This document shows positions 45,187 through 56,931 of a stretch of DNA of 64,000 bases, piece by piece. A program made the position numbers and the translations under genes. The notes under the pieces are model-generated. The model was not told the origin of the DNA. It did not search any database and saw only the letters and a program-made list of their open reading frames with translations. The stretch lies in assembly GCA_004380135.1 (NCBI GenBank), contig QXCR01000005.1, positions 124,001 to 188,000 of the forward strand. The letters are read 5' to 3'. The stretch's first letter is position 1; each line of letters begins with the position of its first letter. This DNA is from Stemphylium vesicarium (Eukaryota > Ascomycota > Dothideomycetes > Pleosporales > Pleosporaceae).

Positions 45187-46894
45187 CTACAGGTCCATAC
45201 TGTCATTCCTGGAGCTTGTACCTCCACCAGCTTTCTCGTATGCTCTCCACCACAGTGCCAGATTGGCTGCAACTAGCAAATCCATCATCTTCAAGCCCTC
45301 GTCTTCCAGGATAATCTTCCCTAATTTTGCCTGCTTGCCACCGATGCCTCCTCCTGCAAATTCCTGGCCCAGGGAGAGATCTAAGCGATCTTCAGGACCT
45401 TCATCTCCACTGAACGATAGCGTTGAATTGCTTCGGGCTTGTCGACTTCGGCGGAAGATAGATGAGCGCTTAGATGCATCTGGACCTCGGACTGCAGATC
45501 TTTTCGGACCACTTGGAAGGTTGAATCTTAGTTCACTCAAGCTTGTACTTGTAGGCGGCGCTCCTTGAAGCCCTGGGACAATGTGGCGACACTATTGCAA
45601 TGATTAGCACTGTACATGTATGGTTGTAAAAAAGGGGCTGTAGGTACCTTTAAAGACCCTCCACCTACGCCGGTGGCAAACTCACATCGTCCATTCCATG
45701 GGCTTGTGAAGACATAGCCGCGAAAACTAGTCTGTCTATCAGAGACTTGGATGCTACCATATGCCTGATCTTCATGGGTCAAGAAGGAAGGCGGGGGCAG
45801 AGACCTCAAGTCCATGGAAGGCCTCACATCCATGGATGGTCTCTCAGTATAGCTACCCTTGGAACTGGGCCGAGCGTTATTGTAATCGTAAGAATTATTC
45901 TTCCGATGTCCAAAGGAATTGCCTAGATGCCCGGACCCTTCCAGCCAGATGCGTCGGCGAAATGTATTATCACTTGGCGCCCGACGGCTTCCTTGCGATG
46001 CTGATGTCTCAGACTGTCCTTCTCGTGGTAAGTGAACAGAATAGCCACTATCTCGGGTTATGAGAGGGGGTTTTTCGGAAGTTTCGGAATTGAGAAACTT
46101 GGAGTAGCCTGGATTGAAGATTTCGATATACATGGGGGCCCCTATCCGCTTCCTGTTGTTGGGGTCTTTCAGAGTCGAAGACGAGATCTCCAGAATAGGT
46201 GGATCCTCAATCCGGGCAACGTTCCATTGAGCGCCAGATGCTGGATCTCGTCGAATGAGGGTGAGTGATGGAACCTCACGCGGCGGATTCTCGGACCGTC
46301 GGCGTGGCGCAGGGAGTGGCCGATTGCTTTCTTGCTGATATTGGGTTGCATCGAATGAACGTCGTGGGCTGTTGAACTCTGGAGCAAGCATCCCAGATCT
46401 GTGCGAATACCGTCCTGCGTTAATGTTCTGCTCATTTGAGTAGTTATCGATTGGTGCTAAAGTGCCGGGTACAGGCTTTCGCATCGGGGCAGCGGGGGTG
46501 GCTCCTGGGACAGCTTTCCGCTGGACAAGCGGGGCAGCATTGGAAGCTAGCAAACTCCGGTCTGATGTTTCTGGATCTCTAAACTCTGGCGGGTCGACAA
46601 GGTTGACGTCTTCGGGCTGGTTGACATGGACAAAGTACAGTGAGCTTTGAATATCTTGTGCAGTCACCACCTTCTCCCGCGGCTTCATGGGCGAGAGGAA
46701 AACATCTGAGGGTGTCAGGGTCAACGTCACAGCAATGTTGTGACAGCCGTACCTTTGCTGCCAGGAACACGTGCGATATACAGTACTAGCGGTTCGTGTC
46801 TCACGTGAGTGGGATTCCTGGGGTAAGCGGGCGGGTTGGAGGCGAGTGCGGTAAGCGATGAGAGGGACCTCGCTTCGACTATGGGCGCAGCCAT
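45187..46894 (-). CDS. Uncharacterised, largely disordered fungal protein
   Basis: Exons (minus) 46894-46753, 46705-45648 and 45591-45187 give 534 aa. Intron 1 joins ARVPGSK to DVFLSPMKPREK and intron 2 joins GGGSLK to CRHIVPGLQG, both in phase. The N-terminal 85 residues (PLVLYIARVPGSKDVFLSPMK...DIQSSLYFVHVNQPEDV) look folded. Then comes a long Pro/Ser/Arg-rich disordered stretch (about 90-175). Next is a strand-rich section (PMYIEIFNPGYSKFL, FRRRIWLEGSG, FRGYVFTSPWNGRCEFATG). A C-terminal helix (LKMMDLLVAANLALWWRAYEKA) follows a basic stretch. No catalytic motif is visible and I do not recognise the family. It is divergent from the Rrp14/SURF6 gene. Confidence 0.75.
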
Positions 46895-47519
46895 TAGAGC
46901 GAGAGAAGAGAAGATGGGTGGTGGCTGAAGAAAGATGGGATGGTTGCTTAGTAAGTTTTGCTGAGTGCTACGAGGGACTGTTGTGGTGTAGTCTTGGGCG
47001 GCGTTGCCTAGGATATAAAGAAGCAACCAACAACGCTCAGGTTTGTGCTTGCGGCCCAGTGGCTGTGCGTACGCGTCCCCACCACCGACAGGTATCGCGG
47101 GCAGCAAATGCGTGCAAGTCTTGGCCTATTGCTGCGCAGGGCGAGGGACAAGCGCATCGCACCAGGTGGACACGCATCATCCGCGGGGCTCTGCGGACGG
47201 ACGAGGCTGATGCTGGTGGTGAAGGGCTGAAGGAGCCGGCAGCCGGGGGCACGGCGGCACGCGAGTCTTCTTCACGTTAAGTCGAGGCCCAGTGGTGGCT
47301 GGGGCCGGCCCACGCGTGGAGCTGGCAGACTATTGGCTGCGAAGACCAAGGGTCCTAGCGCTGAAAGTGTCTGCGAAATCTTGGCCCTCATATCCATTTT
47401 GACCTCGATTTTCGCGACCCGCACACGACACGCCCGCCCCGCCGACTCTACGCCCGGCATCTTCGTAGGCTCTACTTGCAATACCACGGGAAATAGTCTG
47501 CACACCTAGCTTGCACATC
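46895..47519. promoter_or_regulatory. Divergent promoter: orphan gene / RRP14
   Basis: 625 bp between two divergent genes, holding both promoters and leaders. No separate frame is convincing. Confidence 0.4.
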
Positions 47520-49214
47520 ATGGGCGACAATTTGGAAGTATGTCGTGGGAAAGAAGCCTCGCCCGTCCTTCTCGCCGCTAACTGAAAGCTGCAGGAGCGA
47601 CTGAAGAGCCACGCGCGGGCCTTTGAAGGACTGATGTCGTTGATCCCCGCAAAGGACTACTATGGAAAGGACGAGAGTATCACCAGCGTATGCCCCTCTT
47701 CGCCCCTGCGCCCCCGCTTCGTGCTGACATAATGTCTGCAGACGCAATGGCAAAAGAAGGGGAAAAAGCAGACTCTCGAGGAACGACAGGCCGCCAAGCG
47801 GGCGAAGCTCGATCCCGCCTCCCATAAGAGCGCCAAGGATGTCATGGACGAGAATGCGCTGAAGCGGAAACGCGAGCTGGAGGGCGAGGCCGAGGCCGAC
47901 GTCTCCGAAGCCGGCTCGTCTGATCTCGACATGGACATTACCAAAGAGAAGCCTCTGGAGGGCATCAAGAGCAAGGCAAAGAAGCAGAAGACCCAGCCTG
48001 CTGAGCCGGAGCCTGAGGAGAACGACGAGGCCGCCGAGACACGCGCCTTATCTAAGTCAGAGGCCAAGGCTGAGGCCAAAGCGGAGAAGCGGAGAGAGAA
48101 GAGGAAGGAGAAGCAGGCCAAGAACAAGGCAAAGCTCGAGGCAAAGAAGGCACAGAAGACGGCTTTTGAGGGTCTCGCCACCACCGAAGAGCCAAAGGAG
48201 GATGAAGAGGTAGAAGAGGACGAGGACGAGGAAAACGACGCGTCGGCTGACGAGCTCGAACACCCGGACGACCACATCGAGGCCCTCGATGTCAGCGGTC
48301 TCGTCGAAGAGGGTCAGTCTACCGCACCCTCCACTACTGCCAATTCCAATTCCTCTACAGCTTCCGTCGCCTCAGCCGCCTCATCAACCTCGTCTATACC
48401 CCAGTCGACCGAAGAGGCGCCACAGAAGAAGGCGAAGAAGCCATATACAATCGACCCGCAAAGCCACGAAAATTTCAGAGCTCGACTAAACGCAAAGCTC
48501 GAGGCCATGCGCGCAGCACGCAAGGCAGACGGCCCCGACGGTCGCCCTGCAAGGAATCGCGCAGAGCTGATCGAGACGCGACGGAAGAAGGAGGCCGAAA
48601 GGAAGGCTGCTAAGAAGGCCCTTCGTCAGGAGGCAAAGGATGACGAGGCCCGCCAACAAGCAGAAGAGCAACTCGCACGGATAAGAGGCGGCTCAGGCTC
48701 GCCTTCGATTTTCCCAGCCAGGTCACCGGAGGCCGAGCGCAACTTCAGCTTTGGCAACGTAGCATGGGACGGTCAACAGCTCGAGGGTAACCTCTCTGGA
48801 TTCTTACAATCAAGAAAGAAGAAGGGCAAGTCGGACGCAAAGACAGCACTCGAAGCTGCGCAGAAGAAGCAAGCTCGCATCAACGCCTTCGACGAGGAGA
48901 AGCGCAAAGACATCCAGGAGAAGGACCTGTGGCTCGCCGCGAAGAAGAGGGCACAGGGTGAGAAGGTGTTTGACGACGTAGGCCTTTTGAAGAAGAGCCT
49001 CAAGCGTCAACAAAAACAAAAAGACAAGAGCAAGCAGGAGTGGAAGGAGAGACTGACCAACGTCGACCAAGGAAAGGCAGCGAAGCAGAAGAAGCGTGAG
49101 GAGAACCTCAGGAAGCGAAAGGAAGAGAAGGGCCAAAAGGGCAAGAAGAAGGTTAAGAAGCCTGGCAAGAAGGTCAAGAGACCTGGCTTCGAAGGTACAA
49201 TGAAGTCGAGATGA
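47520..49214 (+). CDS. RRP14: rRNA-processing protein Rrp14 / SURF6 family
   Basis: Exons 47520-47537, 47595-47687 and 47742-49214 give 527 aa. The first exon has only six codons (MGDNLE) and joins ERLKSHARAFEGLMSLIPAKDYYGKDES, the conserved SURF6/Rrp14 N-terminal motif. The middle is a highly charged Lys/Glu-rich region with Ala/Lys coiled-coil stretches. The C-terminal SURF6 domain (about 330-500) has FLQSRKKKGKSD, EEKRKDIQEKDLWLAAKKRAQGEK and VFDDVGLLKKSLKRQQKQKDKSK, ending in a poly-basic nucleolar-type tail. Yeast Rrp14 acts in the nucleolus in early pre-rRNA processing for both subunits. The length is at the upper side for the family because of the low-complexity insert. Confidence 0.92.
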
Positions 49215-49608
49215 TTATAAAAGTGGATAGCGGAATGGTCATGGATGGGCGACGAAAATAAAAAAGGGATGGTGGCATGCAGACTATTTGGAAGAGCATT
49301 TGGCGTTTGATACCATTTCATGGCTGGCATCTTATGAGCGTTAGGAGTACATGGCCTTGAATATTACGATGTCTTCTGTCATGACTTTACCATGTTGTTG
49401 GCATGCCGCATCTCTCGACGCGGACATGGATTGTAGAACTAGTGCTCTTCTACCCTTTCAAATGCGAATCACGTATTTCAATAACCCTCGCGGTGGATGT
49501 GTTCGTGTATGTTGTACTGATGCATTGACAAAAGAAACCTGACTGATGGTGTGTCAGATAGAACCACTCCTCTAGTATGTACAATGATAACGCGGCTCTC
49601 AAATTCGG
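49215..49608. other. Interval between convergent RRP14 and complex I genes
   Basis: 394 bp with two facing 3' ends. Nothing recognised. Confidence 0.4.
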
Positions 49609-50423
49609 TTATCTGTAAGGCGCGTCCGCGCGAGCAGCCGCGGCAATCTCAGGCTCCCACTTGTCTCCGTTTGCGAGCAACTTTTCCTTGTTGTATAGAA
49701 GCTCCTCTCGCGTCTCAGTCGCATACTCAGCGTTGGGGCCTGGGCTCCGTTAGTACAATTTCGTGGCGCTCAAATTCACATCAAACGTACCCTCAACAAT
49801 GGCATCAACAGGGCAGCTCTCCTGGCACAGACCGCAGTAGATGCACTTTGTCATGTCAATGTCGTAACGTGTGGTCCTCCTGCTGCCGTCCATGCGCTCC
49901 TCGGCCTCAATTGTAATGGCCTGCGCAGGGCAGATGGCCTCGCAGAGCTTGCAGGCAATGCAGCGCTCCTCACCCGTGGGGTACCGTCGCAGGGCGTGCT
50001 CGCCTCGGAAGCGGGGTGAAATGGGACCCTTCTCGAATGGGTAGAAGATGGTGTATCTCCAGAAACGTCAGATGCGGCGATCAAAAATTACAGCAAGCCC
50101 GTAGCTCGCCGTGTGAGGGCTACTTACGGTGGTCGGAAAAACTGCTCCAGCGACACATACATGCCACGGAACATCTCCATGAGCAGGAAGTACTTGCCGG
50201 CGCGGTCCAATGCACCTTCACCTTCATCCCATCGCTTAGGCTTTGGTAACCGGAAGCCTGGCGGTGGCGGACCTGCTGGGGTAGCGGCACGGGAAAGGGT
50301 AGTAGAGAAGAAGGCGACTGTGGCGGGCGAGGGCAGGCGTCCGGACGTGAAGTGTGGTGACCGGAGCAGCGTCGCAGCTGGGCGACTGCGTGCCAACATT
50401 GTCAGTGGCTTTGCGCTGGCCAT
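49609..50423 (-). CDS. Complex I 23-kDa iron-sulfur subunit (NDUFS8/TYKY)
   Basis: Exons (minus) 50423-50128, 50056-49791 and 49739-49609 give 230 aa, the normal size. The first 40 residues are rich in Arg, Ser and Ala and form a mitochondrial presequence. Two ferredoxin-type [4Fe-4S] motifs hold clusters N6a and N6b: cysteines 131, 134, 137 and 141 (CIACKLCEAICP), and 170, 173, 176 and 180 (CIYCGLCQESCP). The matrix-arm subunit passes electrons to N2 and ubiquinone. The C-terminal segment is ANGDKWEPEIAAAARADAPYR, close to homologues. Both introns are GT-AG; intron 2 has a CTAAC branch site. The neighbouring divergent gene encodes mitochondrial ACP, also a complex I subunit in fungi. Confidence 0.96.
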
Positions 50424-50823
50424 GGTGAGCGTGCTGAGGTCGCTGGCGGGCCGGGTGTTGCTGTCGGTATGCGGAGGGTGTCGTCAAGCTCGAAACTTGA
50501 GGTCGTCGCTTGTAACGCGGAGGCTGCGATTGGCCGACAGCTGCAATGACGGCAACGACGATTGGGAGGCAACTCGGATGTCAGATATTTGCAATAGACG
50601 GTATTCAAGCGTCTGTCAGGCAGTTTCGCATCTCAGCCCGACTGTTATTACTGGTGTTGGTTGTTCCTGAACGTGCGCTTGATGGCTTCCTGCTGAAGGC
50701 TTCTTGACGGCTGACTAACGTAACGTAACTTTAGTCTGAAGTTCCAAACTCTAGTCGAGCATCAACATCACCACCCTCCACCGACCTCGCTATCTCGCAA
50801 CGGTACCCTCGAAATCGCTCACC
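50424..50823. promoter_or_regulatory. Shared promoter of two complex I genes
   Basis: 400 bp separate the start codons of the 23-kDa subunit and the acyl carrier protein, which face away from each other. Both promoters are here. No known operator was recognised by eye. Confidence 0.45.
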
Positions 50824-51504
50824 ATGTTCCGAACAGCACTCCTCAGGTCCGCAAGGTCTGCCGTCCGCGCTGCACCACGATGCCAGGCCGCAATGGCACG
50901 CCCCGTTGCGCGAAGCGCCTTCGCCCAGCCAAAGCAAATCAACCCCTCCGTATACTTCCAGGCCGTACGATGCTACGCCGCGAGCGCCGGTCTGTCACAG
51001 GATGAGGTGACTGGCAGGATAATGGACCTTTTGAAGAACTTTGACAAGGTAATGGGTATGCGCTCGAATTTTAGGCCATGGTTAACGCTATAGCAGGTCA
51101 ACGACGCCTCTAAGGTAGCTATTCATTGTGCATGAGCATCTGGCGGGGCAAATACTCATTTTCTGCAGCTTAACGCCGAGTCTCACTTCCACAACGACCT
51201 TGGTCTTGACAGCCTAGATACCGTAGAAGTAGTCATGGCAATCGAGGAGGTTCGTCGCAAGGCCTGCGATATGCGCAAGGAAAGGCTGACAGCGTTGCAG
51301 GAATTCAGCATCGAGATCCCCGACAAGGAGGCCGACGCTATCCACAGCGGTATGTGTCGCAGTGGATATTTGAGGCATTCGAGATACTGATGATATCACA
51401 GTCAAGCAAGCAGTGGACTACATCCTCGCCCAGCCCGACGGTAAGTCGCAATCAATCTGGTGCATGTCGCATGCATCTATGCTAATTCGAGAGTAGCGCA
51501 CTAA
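50824..51504 (+). CDS. Mitochondrial acyl carrier protein (complex I subunit)
   Basis: Six exons: 50824-51048, 51097-51114, 51169-51249, 51301-51349, 51402-51440 and 51497-51504, giving 139 aa. Exon 2 is 18 nt (VNDASK) and exon 6 is 8 nt (end of the Ala codon, His, stop). Residues 1 to about 50 form an Arg/Ala-rich mitochondrial presequence. The carrier domain has the phosphopantetheine site GLDSLDTVEVVMAIEEEF with Ser96. The final helices read IPDKEADAIHSVKQAVDYILAQ. It carries acyl chains for mitochondrial fatty acid and lipoate synthesis and is bound in complex I through LYR-motif subunits. The gene is divergent from the 23-kDa subunit gene. Confidence 0.96.
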
Positions 51505-51991
51505 ATACCATCCAAAACTTGGGTACTGAGTCGGAGAAGATGGACGTGGACTTGGTAGTCGGTTCTACCGGCATTGCTATATATATGCCTCCTTGTAAAA
51601 CAGTCGCCGGGGTCGGCACCGTGTACTTCTGATAGAATTGACGCTATCCACCTCCTGATGTTTTGATTGCCGTGGTGTTGGAGGCCAAATTACTTCACCA
51701 TGAGGCGTGCGTAACTACTCTTGGCACACTCGAGACCGAGCACCCTGTCCGCTGATAGCTGTGACACGAGATTCAACCCCAACTTCTAACTTGCACAAGC
51801 GCCTGCGATATCCCCCCTTTATCTTTAGAGCGCAGCGGCCCGCTACATTCACTCTTCCCAGTCCTCACCGAAAGTCCCACAAAATTCGACACCGCGTATG
51901 CGCTGCCTAAGCGTCCTTATCCCTGCGTCCGTCGAGCAGCATCACCCATAATTTCAACAATACACCCCCACTAGTTCCACAACCACACCTC
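51505..51991. other. Interval between ACP and VPS74
   Basis: 487 bp containing the ACP 3' end and the VPS74 promoter. No other feature seen. Confidence 0.4.
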
Positions 51992-53226
51992 ATGGCTTCG
52001 AGCTCTGGTCTGACGCGCCGGAGAGGCGGCGGCGGTGGCGTTACAGGCAACGGCGAGGACGAGAGCAGCCGGGTCAGTTCGCCAGCACCGAAGCGCAACG
52101 ACGACCGCACCCCCGAAACATCCTACGAGAGCTCCGAGAACGGCCACAAGATCGCATTCGACCCGCGCGACATTAGCGAGAATGCGGAAAGGAGCAAACA
52201 GCCCAAGCTGACGCTCATGGAGGAGATTATCCTCATGGGCCTGAAGGATAAACAGGTGTGCCCAACACATGCGGAGGGCGGCCGAGGTGCCCCAGGCTGA
52301 TGCATGAGAATAGGGATACCTTTCTTTCTGGAACGACAACATTTCCTATGCGCTACGAGGATGCATCGTCATAGAATTGGCCTTTAGAGGCCGCGTCAGC
52401 ATGCAGAAGGACTCGAATCGGCGACGGTTCCCCCTCGCGGACAGGGTTATTGAAGTTATTGATGACACGTTGACCGGAGAGGTCCTGTTGGACGAAGCCC
52501 TCAAGATGATGAAGTCGAGTGAGAAGATGAGCGTCAACTCCTGGATTGACCTCATGAGCGGTATGTTTGCAGCGCACGAGAGCAAGATTGGGGTTGTGGT
52601 TCTAGACGCTGACCATACACACAGGAGAGACATGGAACCTCATGAAGATTGGCTACCAACTGAAGCAAGTACGCGAACGACTCTGCAAAGGCCTCGTCGA
52701 CAAGGGCATCCTGCGCACCGAAAAGAAGAACTTCCTCCTCTTCGACATGGCCACACATCCCGTCGCCGACGGTGGCGCAAAGGAGGAGATTCGACGCCGA
52801 GTCCGCAACGTCCTTACCAACCGCACCGTCGTCCTGCCCGGCAGCCAATTCCTTCCCGAAGAACTGGAGTTTCGGGTTCTGCGAACAATCACCATGGTCT
52901 GCGCTGCTTATGCTGCGAACGTGCTGGAGAATGCTTTGACGACCCTGGGCCACGAGGCGCGGGAACGAGCCTTTGCTCAGGTGGACGAACTGCTGGCGGA
53001 GTACTCGCAGTATCCCTTTGCAAAGCGACAAGGAGGGTCACAAGGTGTTGGTGCCAACCTGGGTCAGCTCATTACGGACGAAGTCAACGGTTCCAAGGAC
53101 AAAGAGCTGCAGCTTGAGGTAAGTCAACATGTCGTGCGCATATTAGTTAACAAAGTACTAATCAGTCCATGACAGGTGGTTGCTGCATGCTTGAGCGTCT
53201 TCACTCGACTTGACTCGCTACTCTGA
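51992..53226 (+). CDS. VPS74: Golgi PI4P-binding protein Vps74 (GOLPH3/GPP34 family)
   Basis: Exons 51992-52255, 52314-52560, 52625-53118 and 53176-53226 give 351 aa. The first 65 residues are low-complexity (RRRGGGGG, then acidic/Ser-rich), as in fungal Vps74. The GPP34 fold starts at KLTLMEEIILMGLKDKQGYLSFWND. The segments CIVIELAFRGRV, LLDEALKMM, ETWNLMKIGYQLKQVRERLCKGLVDKGIL and VVAACLSVFTRLDSLL all match the family. It binds PI4P on Golgi membranes and the cytosolic tails of glycosyltransferases, keeping them in the Golgi through COPI. The last exon has 17 codons and supplies the conserved C-terminus. Confidence 0.95.
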
Positions 53227-54398
53227 GCGAACAAGGTATGTCACGAGCAACCATGTCACAGCGCTGCAGGCAGGCGCAAGCCTCAGGACCAGCGAGACTT
53301 GACGTCTGGAGCATCTACCGTTAGTATATCAGGGGCACATAGCCGGTAGGCTTGTAAGCGGCAACGTGTCCGGGCCGGTACTGGAAAGTGTAGGGTCTTG
53401 TCTTTTTTAGCGTTCATGCAGCTGTGCTGGATCTGGAGGCGAGGGCGCCGGAATGCGGTCAGGTGGTGCCCAGGTAGTACCGCCCGATGCTTCTTGTTCT
53501 TCTTCTACTTCTACTTCTACGGGGCGGTTTTTTGCACAAAATACAATATTTATTCTATACCGTTCAAGGCAAATTACACCGTGGCTTGCGAAGCAAGTCT
53601 ATGCGCTAGCATTCGTACTTGCTTCGACCCACTAAAGTCTCATTGGCGCTGCACGTGACGGATGCGTGGAGTCGACGGATTACGGGTGTATTATGTGGAA
53701 ACGGACCGCAGGAATAGTCGTCTTCTCTGCTAGCTAGGAGAACCACAGTATGTAGAGCATGTGGCTGCGTTTCTGCGTCCCGGGCAGCCTCAGCGTGCGT
53801 TTGGCATTCCAGGGCTGGCTGGCTCGGCGCTTGCAAGCGGGAACGAGGCGACGGAGGCGCAAATCCATCAGTGCCTCTGCCTGACACACAACACATCATT
53901 CCGAGCTTATCCACAGCCGCGACCCCTCACTAAGGTACCGCAACAAGGTGTTTCGCCGATTTAGGATTCTGCCAATACTTTCGCCTGTGAAAGGCCTCCG
54001 GACGGGCTGCTGCGCGCTTGACTACCCGATCGGCACTTCTTTCCCTTGACAGCCAAACAGAGGCCCAGCCCAGCCCTGTGACCTGTGACGACGCGCAAAT
54101 TGCATGCTCCCAGAGGTATGTGTGTTTTTCTTTTATTATTCCATGTGCGCTGTTTGTTTTCGTGAAGGCGACGCGATGGCGGCGGCTGCACCTTGACATG
54201 GTGGTCGCGCTGTTGTTGCTGGCGCCCACCCGCCCCCTTCTCCGGGCTATAGTCGCGACCGCCTGCGACGCCCATTGACCCACACCCGTACGCATCGACG
54301 CATCCATCCATCACTCTTGCCCACCTGAATGCCTCGGCTCTAACCAGGGCAGCTTCACGCAGGTCGCTCCTGCTGCGCGCACTAGAATTTACTACGCC
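53227..54398. other. Upstream region of SNF5
   Basis: 1.17 kb without a believable gene. A short TTC/TAC-type pyrimidine run lies near 53492-53520. The right half is the SNF5 promoter and leader. Confidence 0.4.
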
Positions 54399-56931
54399 AT
54401 GCCCTCCCCGCCGACTGCCGATTCGCAAACGCTCGACTCGTCCCAGCAGCAGCAGCAGCAGCAGCACGGCGCGTCGACCAACGGCACCAGCGACGACGGC
54501 GCTGTCCAGCCTCCCAACGCCTCGGCTGGTATCAATGGAACAGAAGGCGCGTCCAACGAGAACAACGCGATTCGAGACGGCAAGCAAAAGGCCAAGGCCG
54601 TGATGGCCGCTTCTGGTCTCAACCTCAGCGGCGCGCAGGGAGACATGGCATCGCCCGCGCAAGCCGAGGCCATCAATGGCGCGTCGCCCAGTAGAAAGCG
54701 ATCGCGTTCGGGAACCCGCAAATCCTCGAGTACCCCTTCGCAGGACCACGGCGCGCAACCCACGGCCTCGCAGAAAAAGCTCCTAGATCACTATATTGCG
54801 CGCGACTTGCTGGACAGTGTGAACAAGTACGAACGGAATAAGCATTCGGAGAAGGTCTATGGTGACCTGAACGACTTGCGCCATTTCTATCGCGACGAAG
54901 TATATCCTGTTCGCCGACAAACGCCCGGCGCGGTATTTGGTTATGGCTATGCCGGTTACGGCAACGGCGTGACTGACATTCCTCCCGATCCCAGAGACCC
55001 TCGTGCTCTACCGCAAACCAAGTTGCTCTACCCCGAACATGCCAAGCGCGCTGGCCGTCGACTCGCACCGCAATTAAAAGTCTCACGAGACAAGGGAGCG
55101 CAGCAAGCAGACCAGATCGAAGAGCTCGTACCCGTACGGTTGGACATCGAGTTGGATAGACTGAAGCTCCGCGACACTTTTACTTGGAATCTGCATGACC
55201 GTGTTACCAATCCCATCTTATTCGCGCAGACACTCGTCGAGGACTTTCAAATACCGCCAGAACTACGCCAGAATGTCATGCAACAGATCGACCGCGAGAT
55301 CCACGAGCAGGTACAGGATTACTACCCTCACGCCTTTTTCGACGACGAGCCGCTAGATCCCCATCAGCCATACTCAGCGTACAAGAACGACGAAATGCGG
55401 ATATTGATCAAGCTGAACATTACCATTGGCCAGCATACCCTCGTGGACCAGTTCGAGTGGGAGATCAACAACCCGCTCAATGCGCCCGAGGAATTTGCAA
55501 GGCAAATGGCCGCGGATCTCTCTCTGTCTGGAGAGTTTACTACTGCCATCGCCCATTCCATTAGAGAGCAGTGCCAGATGTTCACCAAGAGTCTCTACAT
55601 CACAGGACACCCCTTCGATGGACGACCTGTGGAAGACACAGACATCCAAGACAACTTCTTGGCCTCTCCACTTCCTTCAGTCTTCCGTCCGATGCAATCA
55701 ACCAAGGACTACCAACCTTACCTCTATGAGCTCAGCAACGCTGACCTGGAACGGGCCGAGCTTTCCATCTTGCGCGAACAGCGACGTCAGAAACGGTCCG
55801 TGAATCGACGCGGTGGACCTGCACTACCAGATCTCAAAGATCGACAACGGACTGTACGCACATTGGTTGTTTCGTCAGTACTGCCGGGAGCAGCAGAGAC
55901 GATAGAGGACAGCCAGCTCTTCAAGGCGACACGGAAAGTCAGAGAAGGGCGCCGTCGTGCTGAAGGCAGTTCAGACGAGTCCGACAGCGACGAGTCTGTA
56001 ATGGAATCTCCGGCTCCAGCGATGATGACTGGAGGCACTGCCCGGACTCGTGGTATGCGTGGCGCTGCTACTGCTGCTCAAGCTGCTATGCGCTCGGCCA
56101 TCGGACGCTCAGCGACACCCGAGGTTTCCACTCTCCAGACTCATCACGAGCCACGAGCATCCAGATCGTTGAGATATGAAGCACGGGAAGAAAGTGTCTC
56201 TGAACCTACGACGCTCATAGTCAAACTCCGCATATCACCAGCAAAGTTCCGAGAATGGCAGAGGAATCCAAGGGCATTCGCAAAGCCCGCTCCTACTCCT
56301 ATGATGGCTCCCGCGCAAACCCCGGCACGAAGTACCCCCACGGCGAACTCGATGCCACCACCACCGTCACCCGCTATGCCTCATCGCTCCACACCAGCAG
56401 CGCCTGCGTCAGCTGAAGCTTCCCCTCGCCCTCCCCCAACTCCCACGCCAACTACATCGAACAGCCAACGGCAATACAGACCAGATGGCTCAATGGAGGC
56501 GCCTTGGCCGGCTCCCCCTACTTCACAACTTGTAAGATAACAATCAACAATCATGTAAATGTGGTTCTAACCTGTAGAAGCCTCCTCCACCCCCGTGGCT
56601 CCAGCAAGGGCTACAAGACCTTCGCGATCGAAACCCCGGCGAACTCTTTGAATCTACCATGCGCTACGCCGTCATGAACGAGGCGGCAGAAGACCCCAAG
56701 ACCGGTGCCACTGTTTCCAAACAAGTCAGAATCGACACTTTGACCCCGAACACGCCACTGCCCGCGAACCACAAAGCCTACTACTTACCCCGAATTCGAT
56801 GCATGGATTGTCCCGGGAAGCTCTACAACGCGGGACCTGAACAAACTGTCAACAACTTTGAACTACATCTGAAGAATCGGGCGCATACGGAAAATGTCCG
56901 GAAACGGACTGGGCAACCCATGCAGGGGTAA
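54399..56931 (+). CDS. SNF5: SWI/SNF chromatin-remodelling subunit SNF5 (SMARCB1/INI1)
   Basis: Exons 54399-56531 and 56578-56931 give 828 aa. The N-terminus is low-complexity with seven consecutive glutamines near residue 16. The SNF5 core has two repeats: VPVRLDIELDRLKLRDTF through DFQIP (about 243-290), and ILIKLNITIGQHTLVDQFEWEINN through IREQ (about 334-390). After a charged, Pro-rich linker the second exon adds WLQQGLQDL and a Cys/His motif (CMDC, then H-x5-H; about 787-815) like a small zinc finger. SNF5 anchors the complex to the nucleosome acidic patch and helps transmit remodelling. The intron is 46 nt with a CTAAC branch site. Confidence 0.94.
54444..54464 (+). repeat. CAG repeat in SNF5
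   Basis: Seven uninterrupted CAG codons encode a glutamine run in the disordered N-terminus of SNF5. Such runs vary in length between strains. Confidence 0.9.

Noticed and set aside
54673..55086. Long minus-strand frame opposite SNF5
   Set aside because: It is the antisense shadow of a GC-rich, clearly conserved gene.
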